NCBI GenBank assembly: GCA_028448965.1
Contig: JAONQT010000002.1
Location: forward strand, 1 to 57,844
From: Candidatus Nitrosopumilus sp.
GTDB taxonomy: Archaea > Thermoproteota > Nitrososphaeria > Nitrososphaerales > Nitrosopumilaceae
Direction: 5' to 3'
DNA length: 57,844 nt
Shown: positions 48,432-57,566 of the stretch, piece after piece
Layout: each line of letters starts with the position of its first letter
Position numbering within the stretch: position 1 is the first letter of the stretch
Notes under the pieces: model-generated
Databases searched by the model: none
What the model saw: only the letters and a program-made list of their open reading frames with translations
What the model was told of the DNA's origin: nothing
Position numbers and translations under genes: made by a program

Positions 48432-48899
48432 ACGACAAAAGTTGATGATCTAGATTTACAAATTTTATCAGAGTTATCTAATGATGCATCAATTTCAGTT
48501 CCACGATTATCAAAAAAAATAGATGTAAATTCATCAGTAGTTTATTCAAGAATCAAAAGATTAGTTAAAAGAAAATTAATTGAACGTTTTACAATAGATG
48601 TTAATGATGCAGAACTTGGATACGAAGTCAAAGCATTGACAGGAATAAACATTGATACAAAACAACGTGATAATGTTATTGAACAATTATTCAAAATTGA
48701 TGGAGTCAGAGAAGTTGCAGAAGTTACAGGTAGATTTGATATTTTAGTCACAATGTATTCAAGATCATTGGATCAAATGCACAAAATGGTTTCAGAAAAA
48801 ATAGGCAGAGTTGAAGGAATTCAATCATCAGAGTCATTTATTGAAATGAAATCACGAACGAAAGCAATGCCATATATGCCATCAAATAGTGGTGACTAG
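48432..48899 (+). CDS. Lrp/AsnC-family transcriptional regulator with no canonical start codon (TAG occupies the expected start position)
   Basis: Manual translation TTKVDDLDLQILSELSNDASISVPRLSKKIDVNSSVVYSRIKRLVKRKLIERFTIDVNDAELGYEVKAL joins the listed ORF 48636-48899 (ligand-binding half); HTH followed by AsnC domain. Confidence 0.75.
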   Translation, partial: TTKVDDLDLQILSELSNDASISVPRLSKKIDVNSSVVYSRIKRLVKRKLIERFTIDVNDAELGYEVKALTGINIDTKQRDNVIEQLFKIDGVREVAEVTGRFDILVTMYSRSLDQMHKMVSEKIGRVEGIQSSESFIEMKSRTKAMPYMPSNSGD

Positions 48900-48901
48900 T
48901 A

Positions 48902-49831
48902 TTGCAAAAGCAAACAACTAGTTCAAGGATAGCAGTTTATTATGAATTAACAAAACCAAAAATTTGGTATTTACTTGTATTTACTGCATTTGGAGCTGCA
49001 CTAACAGCATCAAATATTTACAATATCCCAATTTCCATTGAAACATGGGCTTTGATGTTATTTTCAGTAGCATCAGGTTCTGCAGCAGCTAATACTTTGA
49101 CAAACTATCACGATAGAGATATTGATGCCATTATGGAAAGAACAAAGGATAGACCTCTTCCATCAAAGAGAATTTACCCAGCAGTTAAAGCAAGAAATTT
49201 TGGATTAGCATTGGCAGGAATATCATTGGTATTGGCTTATGCAATTTCATTTACCACAACACCAGAACAAGGTGCATGGGCAACAATATTCATTGCATTT
49301 GCATTAGTAAACAATATTATTGTATATTCATACATACTAAAACGAAATTCTAGAACTAATATTATTTTAGGAGGATTATGTGGGGGTTCACCACCTATGA
49401 TAGGATGGGTGGCTGTAAGCATGTCAGATTTATGGACTATGGGTCTTGCAATGGCAGGATTAGTGTTTATTTGGATTCCGATGCATATTTGGGCTTTAAC
49501 ATTACATTTCAAAGAAGATTACAATAAAGTAAATGTTCCAATGTTGACTGCAGTACAATCTGAAAAAACATCAGCAAGAGCTATTGCATTATCTACTGTT
49601 GTAATGGTGTTATTTTCAATTGCACCATTTTTCATTACAACTGAAAATGGTGAAGAGATGGTAGGTGATGTTTATTTGTGGACTGCAATTGCATCGGGTG
49701 GATTAATGTTAGGATTATCAATTTGGGTTACAATAAAACCAATGGAAAAAGCTGCATGGACATTGTTTAAATTTTCTAGTCCCTATTTGGCAGTATTATT
49801 TATTGCATTAATGGTAGATTCAGCATTATAA
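48902..49831 (+). CDS. ctaB: Protoheme IX farnesyltransferase (heme O synthase)
   Basis: YYELTKPKIWYLLVFTAFGAAL; NYHDRDIDAIMERTKDRPLPSKR; GGSPPMIGWVAVS; TTG start. Confidence 0.95.
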   Translation: MQKQTTSSRIAVYYELTKPKIWYLLVFTAFGAALTASNIYNIPISIETWALMLFSVASGSAAANTLTNYHDRDIDAIMERTKDRPLPSKRIYPAVKARNFGLALAGISLVLAYAISFTTTPEQGAWATIFIAFALVNNIIVYSYILKRNSRTNIILGGLCGGSPPMIGWVAVSMSDLWTMGLAMAGLVFIWIPMHIWALTLHFKEDYNKVNVPMLTAVQSEKTSARAIALSTVVMVLFSIAPFFITTENGEEMVGDVYLWTAIASGGLMLGLSIWVTIKPMEKAAWTLFKFSSPYLAVLFIALMVDSAL

Positions 49832-50035
49832 AATACCATTATTATTATCTAGACTATTAAGATCCTTAGTAATTTTATAATGATTTTTCACTAAAGTTTC
49901 AATTTCAGTTTTTAATTCACCAGAATTCCATTCAGATTTAATTAAAGAAGATAATTTTGCAACGATATTCCATTGAGCAGTATTTTGATCATCAATTAAT
50001 TTTAGAAATTCTTTTCCTTTTTCATCATCATCCAT
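49826..50035 (-). CDS. Small hypothetical protein
   Basis: 69-aa ORF, helical/charged, convergent with ctaB. Confidence 0.5.
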   Translation of the reverse strand: MDDDEKGKEFLKLIDDQNTAQWNIVAKLSSLIKSEWNSGELKTEIETLVKNHYKITKDLNSLDNNNGIL

Positions 50036-50117
50036 AATTGTGCAATAAAGTACAATGATAAAAAAGTTAGGAAAGGTAATTATATAATTTCAAAGTTTTA
50101 TTAACAAATATCAATTA

Positions 50118-50282
50118 TTGAGTATATTGAAATGTAGTATTTCAGAATGTAAGGAAAAAGCTATACAAACTGTAAAAATTAGTTTTAAAGAAAATAGAAG
50201 TTTATGTAAAAAACATTACATATTATTTAAAAATAAAGATGAAAAACACATACCAACTTTTTCTAAAGCATCAAAATTTTGA
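50118..50282 (+). CDS. Small Cys-rich (CxxxxC...CxxH) putative zinc-binding protein, about 54 aa
   Basis: Manual translation from TTG 50118: (M)SILKCSISECKEKAIQTVKISFKENRSLCKKHYILFKNKDEKHIPTFSKASKF*; below the apparent length cutoff of the ORF track. Confidence 0.5.
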   Translation: MSILKCSISECKEKAIQTVKISFKENRSLCKKHYILFKNKDEKHIPTFSKASKF

Positions 50283-50328
50283 TTTTTAATACAATGAAAT
50301 TTAATTATGACTAATTTTCTATAATAGT

Positions 50329-50976
50329 ATGACTAAAGCAATTGTTTTAGGAGGTTCACGTGGAATAGGTAAAGCTATTTCAGATTCATTAAAATCAATA
50401 AAAATTGATGTCTTTGCTGCATCCAAGAAAGATATTGATACCTCAAATCTGGATAGTGTAAAAAAATTTTTAGAAATACATAATGAAACAGATATTTTAA
50501 TTCTAAACACGGGAGGTCCTGAGCCAAAACCATTTTCAAGTATTATTGAAGAAGATTGGAAGAAATATCATAATCAACTATTTTTAGGGTTTTGTACTAT
50601 TTTACAAAAAATAAAAATTAATGAAAATGGATATATTTTTCTAATTAGTTCAAATGTAATTAAAGAACCAAATATGAAATTAATTATTTCTTCAGCATAT
50701 CGTGCAGCATTTACAGAAGTTTTCAAAGTTTTGAGTAAAGAATATGCTCAAAATAATATTAGTTGTATCAATATTGCACCAGGTCCCATTAATACTGATA
50801 GAACTAAAGAATTAATAGATAATATCAAAGAATTTGAAAAAACATTACCAATGAAAAGACTAGGTGAACCTGAAGAGATTGGAAATTTTGTTAAAGCAAT
50901 AGTAGAAAATAAAGTGAAATATCTATCAGGTATTACAATAAATTTTGATGGTGCAAATTCTAGTTATATTTTTTAA
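50329..50976 (+). CDS. Short-chain dehydrogenase/reductase
   Basis: VLGGSRGIGKAISDSL; LNTGGPEPK; SSAYRAAFTEVFKVLSKEYA; C-terminal GITINFDGA. Confidence 0.93.
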   Translation: MTKAIVLGGSRGIGKAISDSLKSIKIDVFAASKKDIDTSNLDSVKKFLEIHNETDILILNTGGPEPKPFSSIIEEDWKKYHNQLFLGFCTILQKIKINENGYIFLISSNVIKEPNMKLIISSAYRAAFTEVFKVLSKEYAQNNISCINIAPGPINTDRTKELIDNIKEFEKTLPMKRLGEPEEIGNFVKAIVENKVKYLSGITINFDGANSSYIF

Positions 50977-50978
50977 AA

Positions 50979-51620
50979 TTATTTTTTAAATTCAACATTT
51001 GGAACATCTGGTTGACCAGCAATTGCAATTAATCCACCATCACGAAGTTGCTGCAATAGCTGCATTACTTCTTTTTCAACTTGATTTCTTTGTAATCCTG
51101 TTTGATTAGCAAATACTTCGACAAGATCTGTTACCTTACGTTGACCATTACAAGATTTCCAAAAATCAACAATAGCCTGATTTACCATAAATCCTTGATC
51201 ATGTTCATTAGCTAAAACCATTGAACCATCTTCTTGTTGTACTAATTTTCCAACTCCTTGAGGTAGTGCAGTTTCATAGTTTATTGGTGCAGGAGTATTC
51301 AATCCAGCAGCGCCCATTTCTTTAATTTTGAGTTTACCTTCTTCAGTCATTTTATCCATTGTCCATACAGGTTCCCATACAATGTCAATTTTCACATTAT
51401 TTACACCAGGAACTTTTTTAGCAAATCTTGTAGCATCTGCAACCAAAGTTTCATGAAGAGGGCAGCCTTGGGTAGTCATTGTCATCTTAATATTAACATC
51501 ATTATTTTCTGTAACGTCAATTCCGTAAATTAATCCCATTTCTACAATGTTTAAAGGGACTTCAGGATCCATGCATTGTTTTAAAGATTCTTCAATTGCT
51601 TGACTAGAAACGGTACTCAT
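50979..51620 (-). CDS. MIP18/DUF59 family Fe-S assembly protein fused to a PqqD-like domain
   Basis: ESLKQCMDPEVPLNIVEMGLIYGIDV and MTTQGCPLHETLVADA (MIP18); C-terminal VNQAIVDFWKSCNGQRKVTDLVEVFANQTGLQRNQVEKEVMQLLQQLRDGGLI. Confidence 0.85.
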   Translation of the reverse strand: MSTVSSQAIEESLKQCMDPEVPLNIVEMGLIYGIDVTENNDVNIKMTMTTQGCPLHETLVADATRFAKKVPGVNNVKIDIVWEPVWTMDKMTEEGKLKIKEMGAAGLNTPAPINYETALPQGVGKLVQQEDGSMVLANEHDQGFMVNQAIVDFWKSCNGQRKVTDLVEVFANQTGLQRNQVEKEVMQLLQQLRDGGLIAIAGQPDVPNVEFKK

Positions 51621-51713
51621 ACTCTTACAGCAGTTTGAAAAACAATAAAAACTTTGTATTAATTAGCTTGGAATAACTGAATCATACAAATAAATTTTGA
51701 ATGATATAAAATT

Positions 51714-51740
51714 GATTAATTAATGAAGTACGAATTAATC
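51714..51740. promoter_or_regulatory. Inverted repeat GATTAATT-N11-AATTAATC upstream of the cytidylyltransferase gene
   Basis: Perfect 8-bp arms, ending 5 nt before the ATG at 51746. Confidence 0.35.
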
Positions 51741-51745
51741 CTATT

Positions 51746-52516
51746 ATGAATATTGATGTTTTTGTATTAGCAAGATTAGGAAGCTCAAGACTACCCAAAA
51801 AACATTTTAAAAATATTGGAGAAAAACTAGTAATTGATCATTTAATTCATAGAATAAAAAAAGCAACTAAAATTAGAAAAATCATAATTTGTACTACAAA
51901 GCTAAAATCAGATGATGAATTAGTTGATTATCTAAAAAAAAGAAACATAGAAGTTTTTAGGGGAAGTAATAATGATGTAATTAAAAGAATACAAGATGCT
52001 GCAGAATATTATAAAACAGATATCATTATTGATGTAGAAGGAGATAAAATTTACACGGATCCTAAATATATTGATATTATAGCAGAAAAATTTCTAAATT
52101 CAGAAGTAGAATATATTACAGGTAATGATTCTTTAGGGAAATTTAATCCAAGTCATGGAATTCATGGTATAGTTCCTGCAGGTTTCCATATTAATGCAAT
52201 AAAAAAAATGTATAAATTAAAAAAAATTAAAAATACTGAAACGGGTTATAGAGAATTTTTCTTACGAAATGAATTTAATGTAGAATATATCGTTCCAGAA
52301 TTTATTAATAAATTTCCAAAAGGAGTTAGATTATTTTTAGATTATCAAGAAGATTTAGAAATGGCAAGAGAAATTTTTAAAGAGATTGGAAATGATTTTG
52401 ATACAAATTCATTATTAAAAATTTTAGAAAAAAAATCGGGATTACTGAAAATAATAGAACCAGTAATTGAATCATGGAAAAAAAATTATGAAACAGAAAA
52501 AAGTAATTTAGAATAA
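51746..52516 (+). CDS. Cytidylyltransferase-family nucleotide-sugar enzyme (SpsF/KdsB-like)
   Basis: VFVLARLGSSRLPKKHFKNIGEKLVIDHLIHRI; DIIIDVEGDKIYTDP; GIHGIVPAGFH. Confidence 0.88.
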   Translation: MNIDVFVLARLGSSRLPKKHFKNIGEKLVIDHLIHRIKKATKIRKIIICTTKLKSDDELVDYLKKRNIEVFRGSNNDVIKRIQDAAEYYKTDIIIDVEGDKIYTDPKYIDIIAEKFLNSEVEYITGNDSLGKFNPSHGIHGIVPAGFHINAIKKMYKLKKIKNTETGYREFFLRNEFNVEYIVPEFINKFPKGVRLFLDYQEDLEMAREIFKEIGNDFDTNSLLKILEKKSGLLKIIEPVIESWKKNYETEKSNLE

Positions 52517-52539
52517 AAAATATTATTAATCAAAGTAAA

Positions 52540-53361
52540 TTAGATGTTTAACATTTTTTTATTAGAAAAAGGATGACCTATATGTTTTTCATTAATTATT
52601 TCACCATATTGAGGAGAACGATATAGTTCATCTACTGAATCAAAATTATAATTATTTAATAGATCAGTTTTACAAAAAAAAGCGTTTATTCCATTACTGT
52701 CACAGCCAATTAATGTATACCCTTTTTGAGACGCCAATTTATTCAATGCCAATAAACTAGCTCCAAAATAATTAGTTCCATCCCAAACAGATTCAGGATC
52801 ATATGGTACAACTTTACTCTCATGAGATGGAATAGATGAATTATATTCAATTACAACTAAACGAGGAAAATAGTCTACTATAGATTTCCAAACCCAGTAA
52901 TCATTGAAATCTATATCAATTGATAATAAATCAAAATGAATTGGAACATCATATTTACTAAATAAATTTTGTATATTTTCAGCAGTTATACGTTCATTTT
53001 TAATATCAAATTGAAATGACTGATTTCTTTTCTTTCTAGAAATAATTTTTTTCATAAATCTAATTTCATTTTTTAAATTTTTTTGAAAACCAAGATTTCT
53101 ATTATTCCATACTTTTTTTAGAACATTTGAAAAATAAATTTTATCGTCAGAACCATAATCCATCATAAGACCATTCCAATTTTTTTTCTCAAAAAGATAA
53201 GTAGTATTACTTTCAAATCCATCACCAACTCCAAATTCTACTGAAAATTTGTTAGTAGTTCCAATCTTAGAAAAAATATAATTAATTATTCCATCTTCTC
53301 CATTTTGTGAGAAGATTTTTTTTTCATATTCGTTGATTTTGAATTGATTTTTTGTATTCAT
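52540..53361 (-). CDS. FkbM-like SAM-dependent methyltransferase family protein
   Basis: FSQNGEDGIINYIFSKIG; VEFGVGDGFESNTTYLFEKKNWNGLMMD; DLLSIDIDFNDYWVWKSI. Confidence 0.78.
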   Translation of the reverse strand: MNTKNQFKINEYEKKIFSQNGEDGIINYIFSKIGTTNKFSVEFGVGDGFESNTTYLFEKKNWNGLMMDYGSDDKIYFSNVLKKVWNNRNLGFQKNLKNEIRFMKKIISRKKRNQSFQFDIKNERITAENIQNLFSKYDVPIHFDLLSIDIDFNDYWVWKSIVDYFPRLVVIEYNSSIPSHESKVVPYDPESVWDGTNYFGASLLALNKLASQKGYTLIGCDSNGINAFFCKTDLLNNYNFDSVDELYRSPQYGEIINEKHIGHPFSNKKMLNI

Positions 53362-53391
53362 TTCAATTTACTAACAATCTAATTTTTAAAA

Positions 53392-54444
53392 TTATTTAAA
53401 CAATTTTTCTATTGATTCTTCAAAAGGAGCCGTTGCAACTCCTTTTTCGGTAATTATACCAGAAATTAGTTCAGGTGGAGTCATGTCAAATGCAGGATTT
53501 ATGACGTTGATGTCATCAGGGGCAGTTTTATTTTCACCGATTCCTGTAACTTCAGAACCTTTTCTCATCTCAATAATTACATCCTCAGCTTTAGTTTCCA
53601 TATCAATTGTAGATAGTGGTGCTGCAACATAAAATGGAATTCCATGTTGTTTTGCCATTGTTGCAACTTGATAAGTTCCAATTTTATTAAAAACATGCCC
53701 AGTTTTTACAATTCTATCAGCACCAACTACTACTTTGTTAACTAATCCATTGGACATACTGTAGCCAACAGCAGTATCAGGAACAAGACTAACATCAAAT
53801 CCATCATGTTTTAGCTCAAATGCGGTTAATCTAGAACCTTGTTGAATAGGTCTTGTCTCAGTAGCTATAACTTTAACATTTTTTCCACTTTCTCTAGTTG
53901 CACGAATAACTCCCAATGCTGTACCATAAGCAACAGTAGCTAAAGCACCTGCATTACAATGAGTCATTATTGTATCATTGTCATCAAAAAGAGGGGCGCC
54001 ATTTTTTCCCATTAATTTATTAATTTCAATATCTTCATCAGCCATTTTTTTTGCTGTAGAAATTACTAATTCTTTAATTTCTTCAATTGAATTTCCAGTT
54101 TTTGCCACATTCATAATTTTTTTTAACCCCCAACCTAAATTAACGGCAGTAGGTCTAGTTGCAAATAAAATATTTTTTGCATATTCTAAATCAGAAAGTA
54201 ATTGATCCTTGGTTTGTGCTTTACTTTGTAAAACTGCTAATCCCAATCCAAATGCACCTGAAACACCTATTGCTGGTGCACCTCTAACAATCAGAGTTTT
54301 TATTGCATTTGCAACTTGATTAAAATCATCATATTCTACAAATACAAGTTCATTAGGTAATTTAGTTTGTTCAATCATTATGACTTTATTATCTTTCCAT
54401 TCTACCGTTCTTAATGAAGAATTAATTACAATTTTATCATTCAT
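53392..54444 (-). CDS. mtnA: S-methyl-5-thioribose-1-phosphate isomerase family protein
   Basis: IVRGAPAIGVSGAFGLGLAV; TRPTAVNLGWGL; THCNAGALATVAYGTALGVIRA; GADRIVKTGHVFNKIGTYQVA. Confidence 0.93.
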   Translation of the reverse strand: MNDKIVINSSLRTVEWKDNKVIMIEQTKLPNELVFVEYDDFNQVANAIKTLIVRGAPAIGVSGAFGLGLAVLQSKAQTKDQLLSDLEYAKNILFATRPTAVNLGWGLKKIMNVAKTGNSIEEIKELVISTAKKMADEDIEINKLMGKNGAPLFDDNDTIMTHCNAGALATVAYGTALGVIRATRESGKNVKVIATETRPIQQGSRLTAFELKHDGFDVSLVPDTAVGYSMSNGLVNKVVVGADRIVKTGHVFNKIGTYQVATMAKQHGIPFYVAAPLSTIDMETKAEDVIIEMRKGSEVTGIGENKTAPDDINVINPAFDMTPPELISGIITEKGVATAPFEESIEKLFK

Positions 54445-54500
54445 AAAAATAAATAATTTTTTGGCATATTTAAAAGAACTAGATAAAAATTGAAATAGAT

Positions 54501-54707
54501 TTAAAGTTCATCTAAACCTAATTCTTCATCTTTATTTTTGGATCGATAAATCATAAAAGATCCTTTTGCACCTGAATTTACCACATATTCTTCAAATTCC
54601 TCAGGAGTTAATTCAGGTTTAAATTCCTTAGTAACTTCATCAGTATATGAATCAGACTTAATTTTTTTAAAATTGGTTTTCAATACAATATTGATACAAA
54701 CAAACAA
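54501..54707 (-). CDS. Small hypothetical protein
   Basis: SYTDEVTKEFKPELTPEEFEEYVVNSGAKGSFMIYR; true start probably downstream of the annotated Met. Confidence 0.5.
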   Translation of the reverse strand: MFVCINIVLKTNFKKIKSDSYTDEVTKEFKPELTPEEFEEYVVNSGAKGSFMIYRSKNKDEELGLDEL

Positions 54708-54753
54708 TATTTAGATATTATTATTTTTAAATTTATTATTAAATAATTTAAGA

Positions 54754-56427
54754 TTAATTTCTAGCAATTAATTCAAGATTTTTTAATTCGGATTTACAAG
54801 TACAAATACTGCAGTAATGATTCCATTTTTCACTATGTTTCCAGTATTCTTTTCCTGTTTCATCATATCTTTTATGTGCCCATTGTAAAAGTCTCTTTGT
54901 ATCTTGTGTAAACATCAAATGTTTTATTGCAAATAATTCAGGAATAGTGAAATATTCACTTATAGTTGCAGTGTATTCAGTTGCATCAGCACATTCATTC
55001 ATAAATTTATCCAAAGCATCTAATCTCCACTTCTTAACAATATCTTCATCAATTTTGAAAGTACCATCATTTACAAATGAAAGACGAGAATCATATTGTT
55101 CTAAAATTCTATCTTTATTGTTGTAAAATATAGGACTTCCAACATACGGAGTACAAATGAAAGGATCAATTTTAGCATTATTTTGTATCCAAAAATCAAC
55201 AGTTTCCATTAAATCATCTATATTTTCATGTTGATTTCCAATCATAAAAGTAGACAAAGGTGTGAGACTAGATTTTTCAATAGTATCAAGTGTTTTTTGA
55301 AGATGTGCACGAACTTGTCCTTTTTGAATATCCTCTTTTAAAACCTTATCAGATGCAGACTCAAATCCAAATGAAATATAGCTACACCCAGCTTCTCTCA
55401 TAGTTGAAACAAGACTAGGGTTTGTTGCAACACTAGGTGCGTCACCTAATGTACCCCATTTAATTTCTTTATTCAGTCCTTCGTCAATGAAAAGTTTACA
55501 AAATTCTTCAGTCCATTTTTTATTACTAGTCATATTTTCATCAACAATAGTTATAAAATCAATATCAAGTTTTTCTTTCATTAATTTTACATTGTCAATA
55601 CAGTATTGTGCAGTTGGCCATCTTGCAGGTAATTGAAAAGTGTCATTTTCTTTATCAGAAAGTCTAACTAATTTTTCTCCTGCTTTTCTATCACCTTCAC
55701 CATAGATATTTTGTAAATCAATTCTGGACATACCGTTATGTGAACAAAAAGTACATCCTCTTGGACATCCTCTTTCCCAAACAACTGAAGCTCTTCTTTT
55801 TGCATTATAAGATTCTAATGAAAAATGTAATCCAGAATTTTGGAAATAAATATCAGTTTCAATTAAATCATATGCAGGGTATGGAACAGTATTAAGATCA
55901 TCAATTAGAGCCCTAGGTTTAGTCCAAATGCATGAATCTTTATCACGTATGCATAAACCGTTAACGTTTTGAAAATCTTTAGAAGAATTTTTTACTTCAT
56001 CATATAATTCTGAAAATGTAACCTCACCTTCACCAATAACAATAAGATCAAGTTGTGGAACTAATTTTAGAATTTCATCAGGATTATACGAACTCCATCC
56101 ACCTCCACCAACAAATAATGCATTAGGTGCAGATTTTCGAATAATAGGTGCAAGTTCTTTTATTCTTGAATAAGTAGTAGTTAATCCTCCAATACCTATA
56201 AAGTCCCAATGTTCAGCACCAATTTCTTCTTCAATTACTTCAATCGGAACTTTTTTTCCATCAAATTTCATTCTTAGTGCATTAAGATCAAGAATACCAA
56301 CATCACCACCCTTTTGCTGAACAATAGATGCCAGAATCCCAGCCCAAAAAGGAAAGTATTGAGGACCGCTATCCATCCTGATTTCAGGAACAACAAATAG
56401 TACTTTCATTACATTTGGGAGTATCAA
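54754..56427 (-). CDS. B12-binding-domain radical SAM protein
   Basis: N-terminal VLFVVPEIRMDSGPQYFPFWAGILASIVQQKGGDVGILDLN and GGGGWSSYNPDEIL (B12-type); CPRGCTFCSHNG radical SAM cluster motif. Confidence 0.92.
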   Translation of the reverse strand: MILPNVMKVLFVVPEIRMDSGPQYFPFWAGILASIVQQKGGDVGILDLNALRMKFDGKKVPIEVIEEEIGAEHWDFIGIGGLTTTYSRIKELAPIIRKSAPNALFVGGGGWSSYNPDEILKLVPQLDLIVIGEGEVTFSELYDEVKNSSKDFQNVNGLCIRDKDSCIWTKPRALIDDLNTVPYPAYDLIETDIYFQNSGLHFSLESYNAKRRASVVWERGCPRGCTFCSHNGMSRIDLQNIYGEGDRKAGEKLVRLSDKENDTFQLPARWPTAQYCIDNVKLMKEKLDIDFITIVDENMTSNKKWTEEFCKLFIDEGLNKEIKWGTLGDAPSVATNPSLVSTMREAGCSYISFGFESASDKVLKEDIQKGQVRAHLQKTLDTIEKSSLTPLSTFMIGNQHENIDDLMETVDFWIQNNAKIDPFICTPYVGSPIFYNNKDRILEQYDSRLSFVNDGTFKIDEDIVKKWRLDALDKFMNECADATEYTATISEYFTIPELFAIKHLMFTQDTKRLLQWAHKRYDETGKEYWKHSEKWNHYCSICTCKSELKNLELIARN

Positions 56428-56466
56428 AATGATATATTTAAACCAGTTTGATCAACAAAATCAGAA

Positions 56467-57429
56467 TCAGGTATATTCTTGAAGAAAATTTTCAAATGGC
56501 ATAGATTTTACTCTTTTACCAAATATTGAACCACCTTCAGTTGCATTAATGGTTTCAATATCAAGAGGAGATCTTAAAATGAATTCCAATATTGCCCCAC
56601 GATAATACTGAAAAATAGGATCTAATATGCAATATTTTTGTAAATCAGGATTGTATATTTTTGGAAATAATCTTTGAAATTCTGGGGTATCAACACCGTA
56701 AGAAGTAGCAAAATCAACACCATGTTTAGTAATGGTTTCAATAGGTGTATCTTCATTCCAGCCATGATTCATTCCCAGTAAAACAACTTTAGTACATTTT
56801 AAAATTTTCCACGATACAAACCAACAAGATGTCCCGACATTACCGCCAGTTTGTATGGCAGGTAAGCCATTACCATGTTTTTTAGAACGAACAATTATTG
56901 AAGAGATATAATTAAAAGATTTTTTTCCATCATTATAATCAAATAATGAATGCATCCAATGAATTTGTATTCCGGATTGTCTTGCTTGCTTTACAGTATT
57001 ATTATTTGAAATAGTTGTGAAGATTCCTTTAATTTTAGAACCAAATTTAGAAACTAAAGGATGATCAAATAATTTTGCTGTATGAGATCCAGGATCAATA
57101 TTTACTACATAAAAATTTGGGAATTTATCAGGTGTGACTCCACATTTTAAAGTATCAATTAATTTTCCATCACAACAAACTATAGAACCTGTAAAATTAC
57201 TATTTGCCAGAATCTGAAGATGGTTTTTTTCATCTATGGATGGGCCTTTGCCAATAACAATAGCAATATTATTTTGATTTGAATGATGTTGTGATAAATC
57301 TTTAGAAGAATTTTCATTCCATATATCATCTAAATTAAGAGCAAAATTTGTGATCCAATTATCATAATCTGCATATTGTATTTTTTTCATAGATTGTTCT
57401 AAAGGGTTGATAGATGAATTTTCAGACAA
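56467..57429 (-). CDS. DUF115 / MptE-like protein (possible surface-glycan related)
   Basis: IAIVIGKGPSIDEKNHLQIL; VCCDGKLIDTLKCGVTPDKFPNFYVVNIDPG; VVLLGMNHGW. Confidence 0.75.
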   Translation of the reverse strand: MSENSSINPLEQSMKKIQYADYDNWITNFALNLDDIWNENSSKDLSQHHSNQNNIAIVIGKGPSIDEKNHLQILANSNFTGSIVCCDGKLIDTLKCGVTPDKFPNFYVVNIDPGSHTAKLFDHPLVSKFGSKIKGIFTTISNNNTVKQARQSGIQIHWMHSLFDYNDGKKSFNYISSIIVRSKKHGNGLPAIQTGGNVGTSCWFVSWKILKCTKVVLLGMNHGWNEDTPIETITKHGVDFATSYGVDTPEFQRLFPKIYNPDLQKYCILDPIFQYYRGAILEFILRSPLDIETINATEGGSIFGKRVKSMPFENFLQEYT

Positions 57430-57566
57430 TAAAAATAAAGTTAATTTATGATAATATATGTTTAAATTAAAATTAAGTAAATTTATAGAAATTTATTAAA
57501 TCTGAGTGTGAATTTTCTAATTATAGTGTAGATAGATATTTTATTACTGAAACAAGATTAAATTTA

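Noticed and set aside
48636-48899. Listed 87-aa ORF as a complete stand-alone AsnC ligand-binding protein
   Set aside because: Translation continues in frame upstream into a clear HTH domain back to 48432, so it is the C-terminal half of an Lrp/AsnC regulator
57430-57566. AT-rich intergenic stretch with a repeated AAATTTAT(A/T)-like sequence considered as an ncRNA or replication-related element
   Set aside because: Only short low-complexity AT similarity, indistinguishable from background in this AT-rich genome
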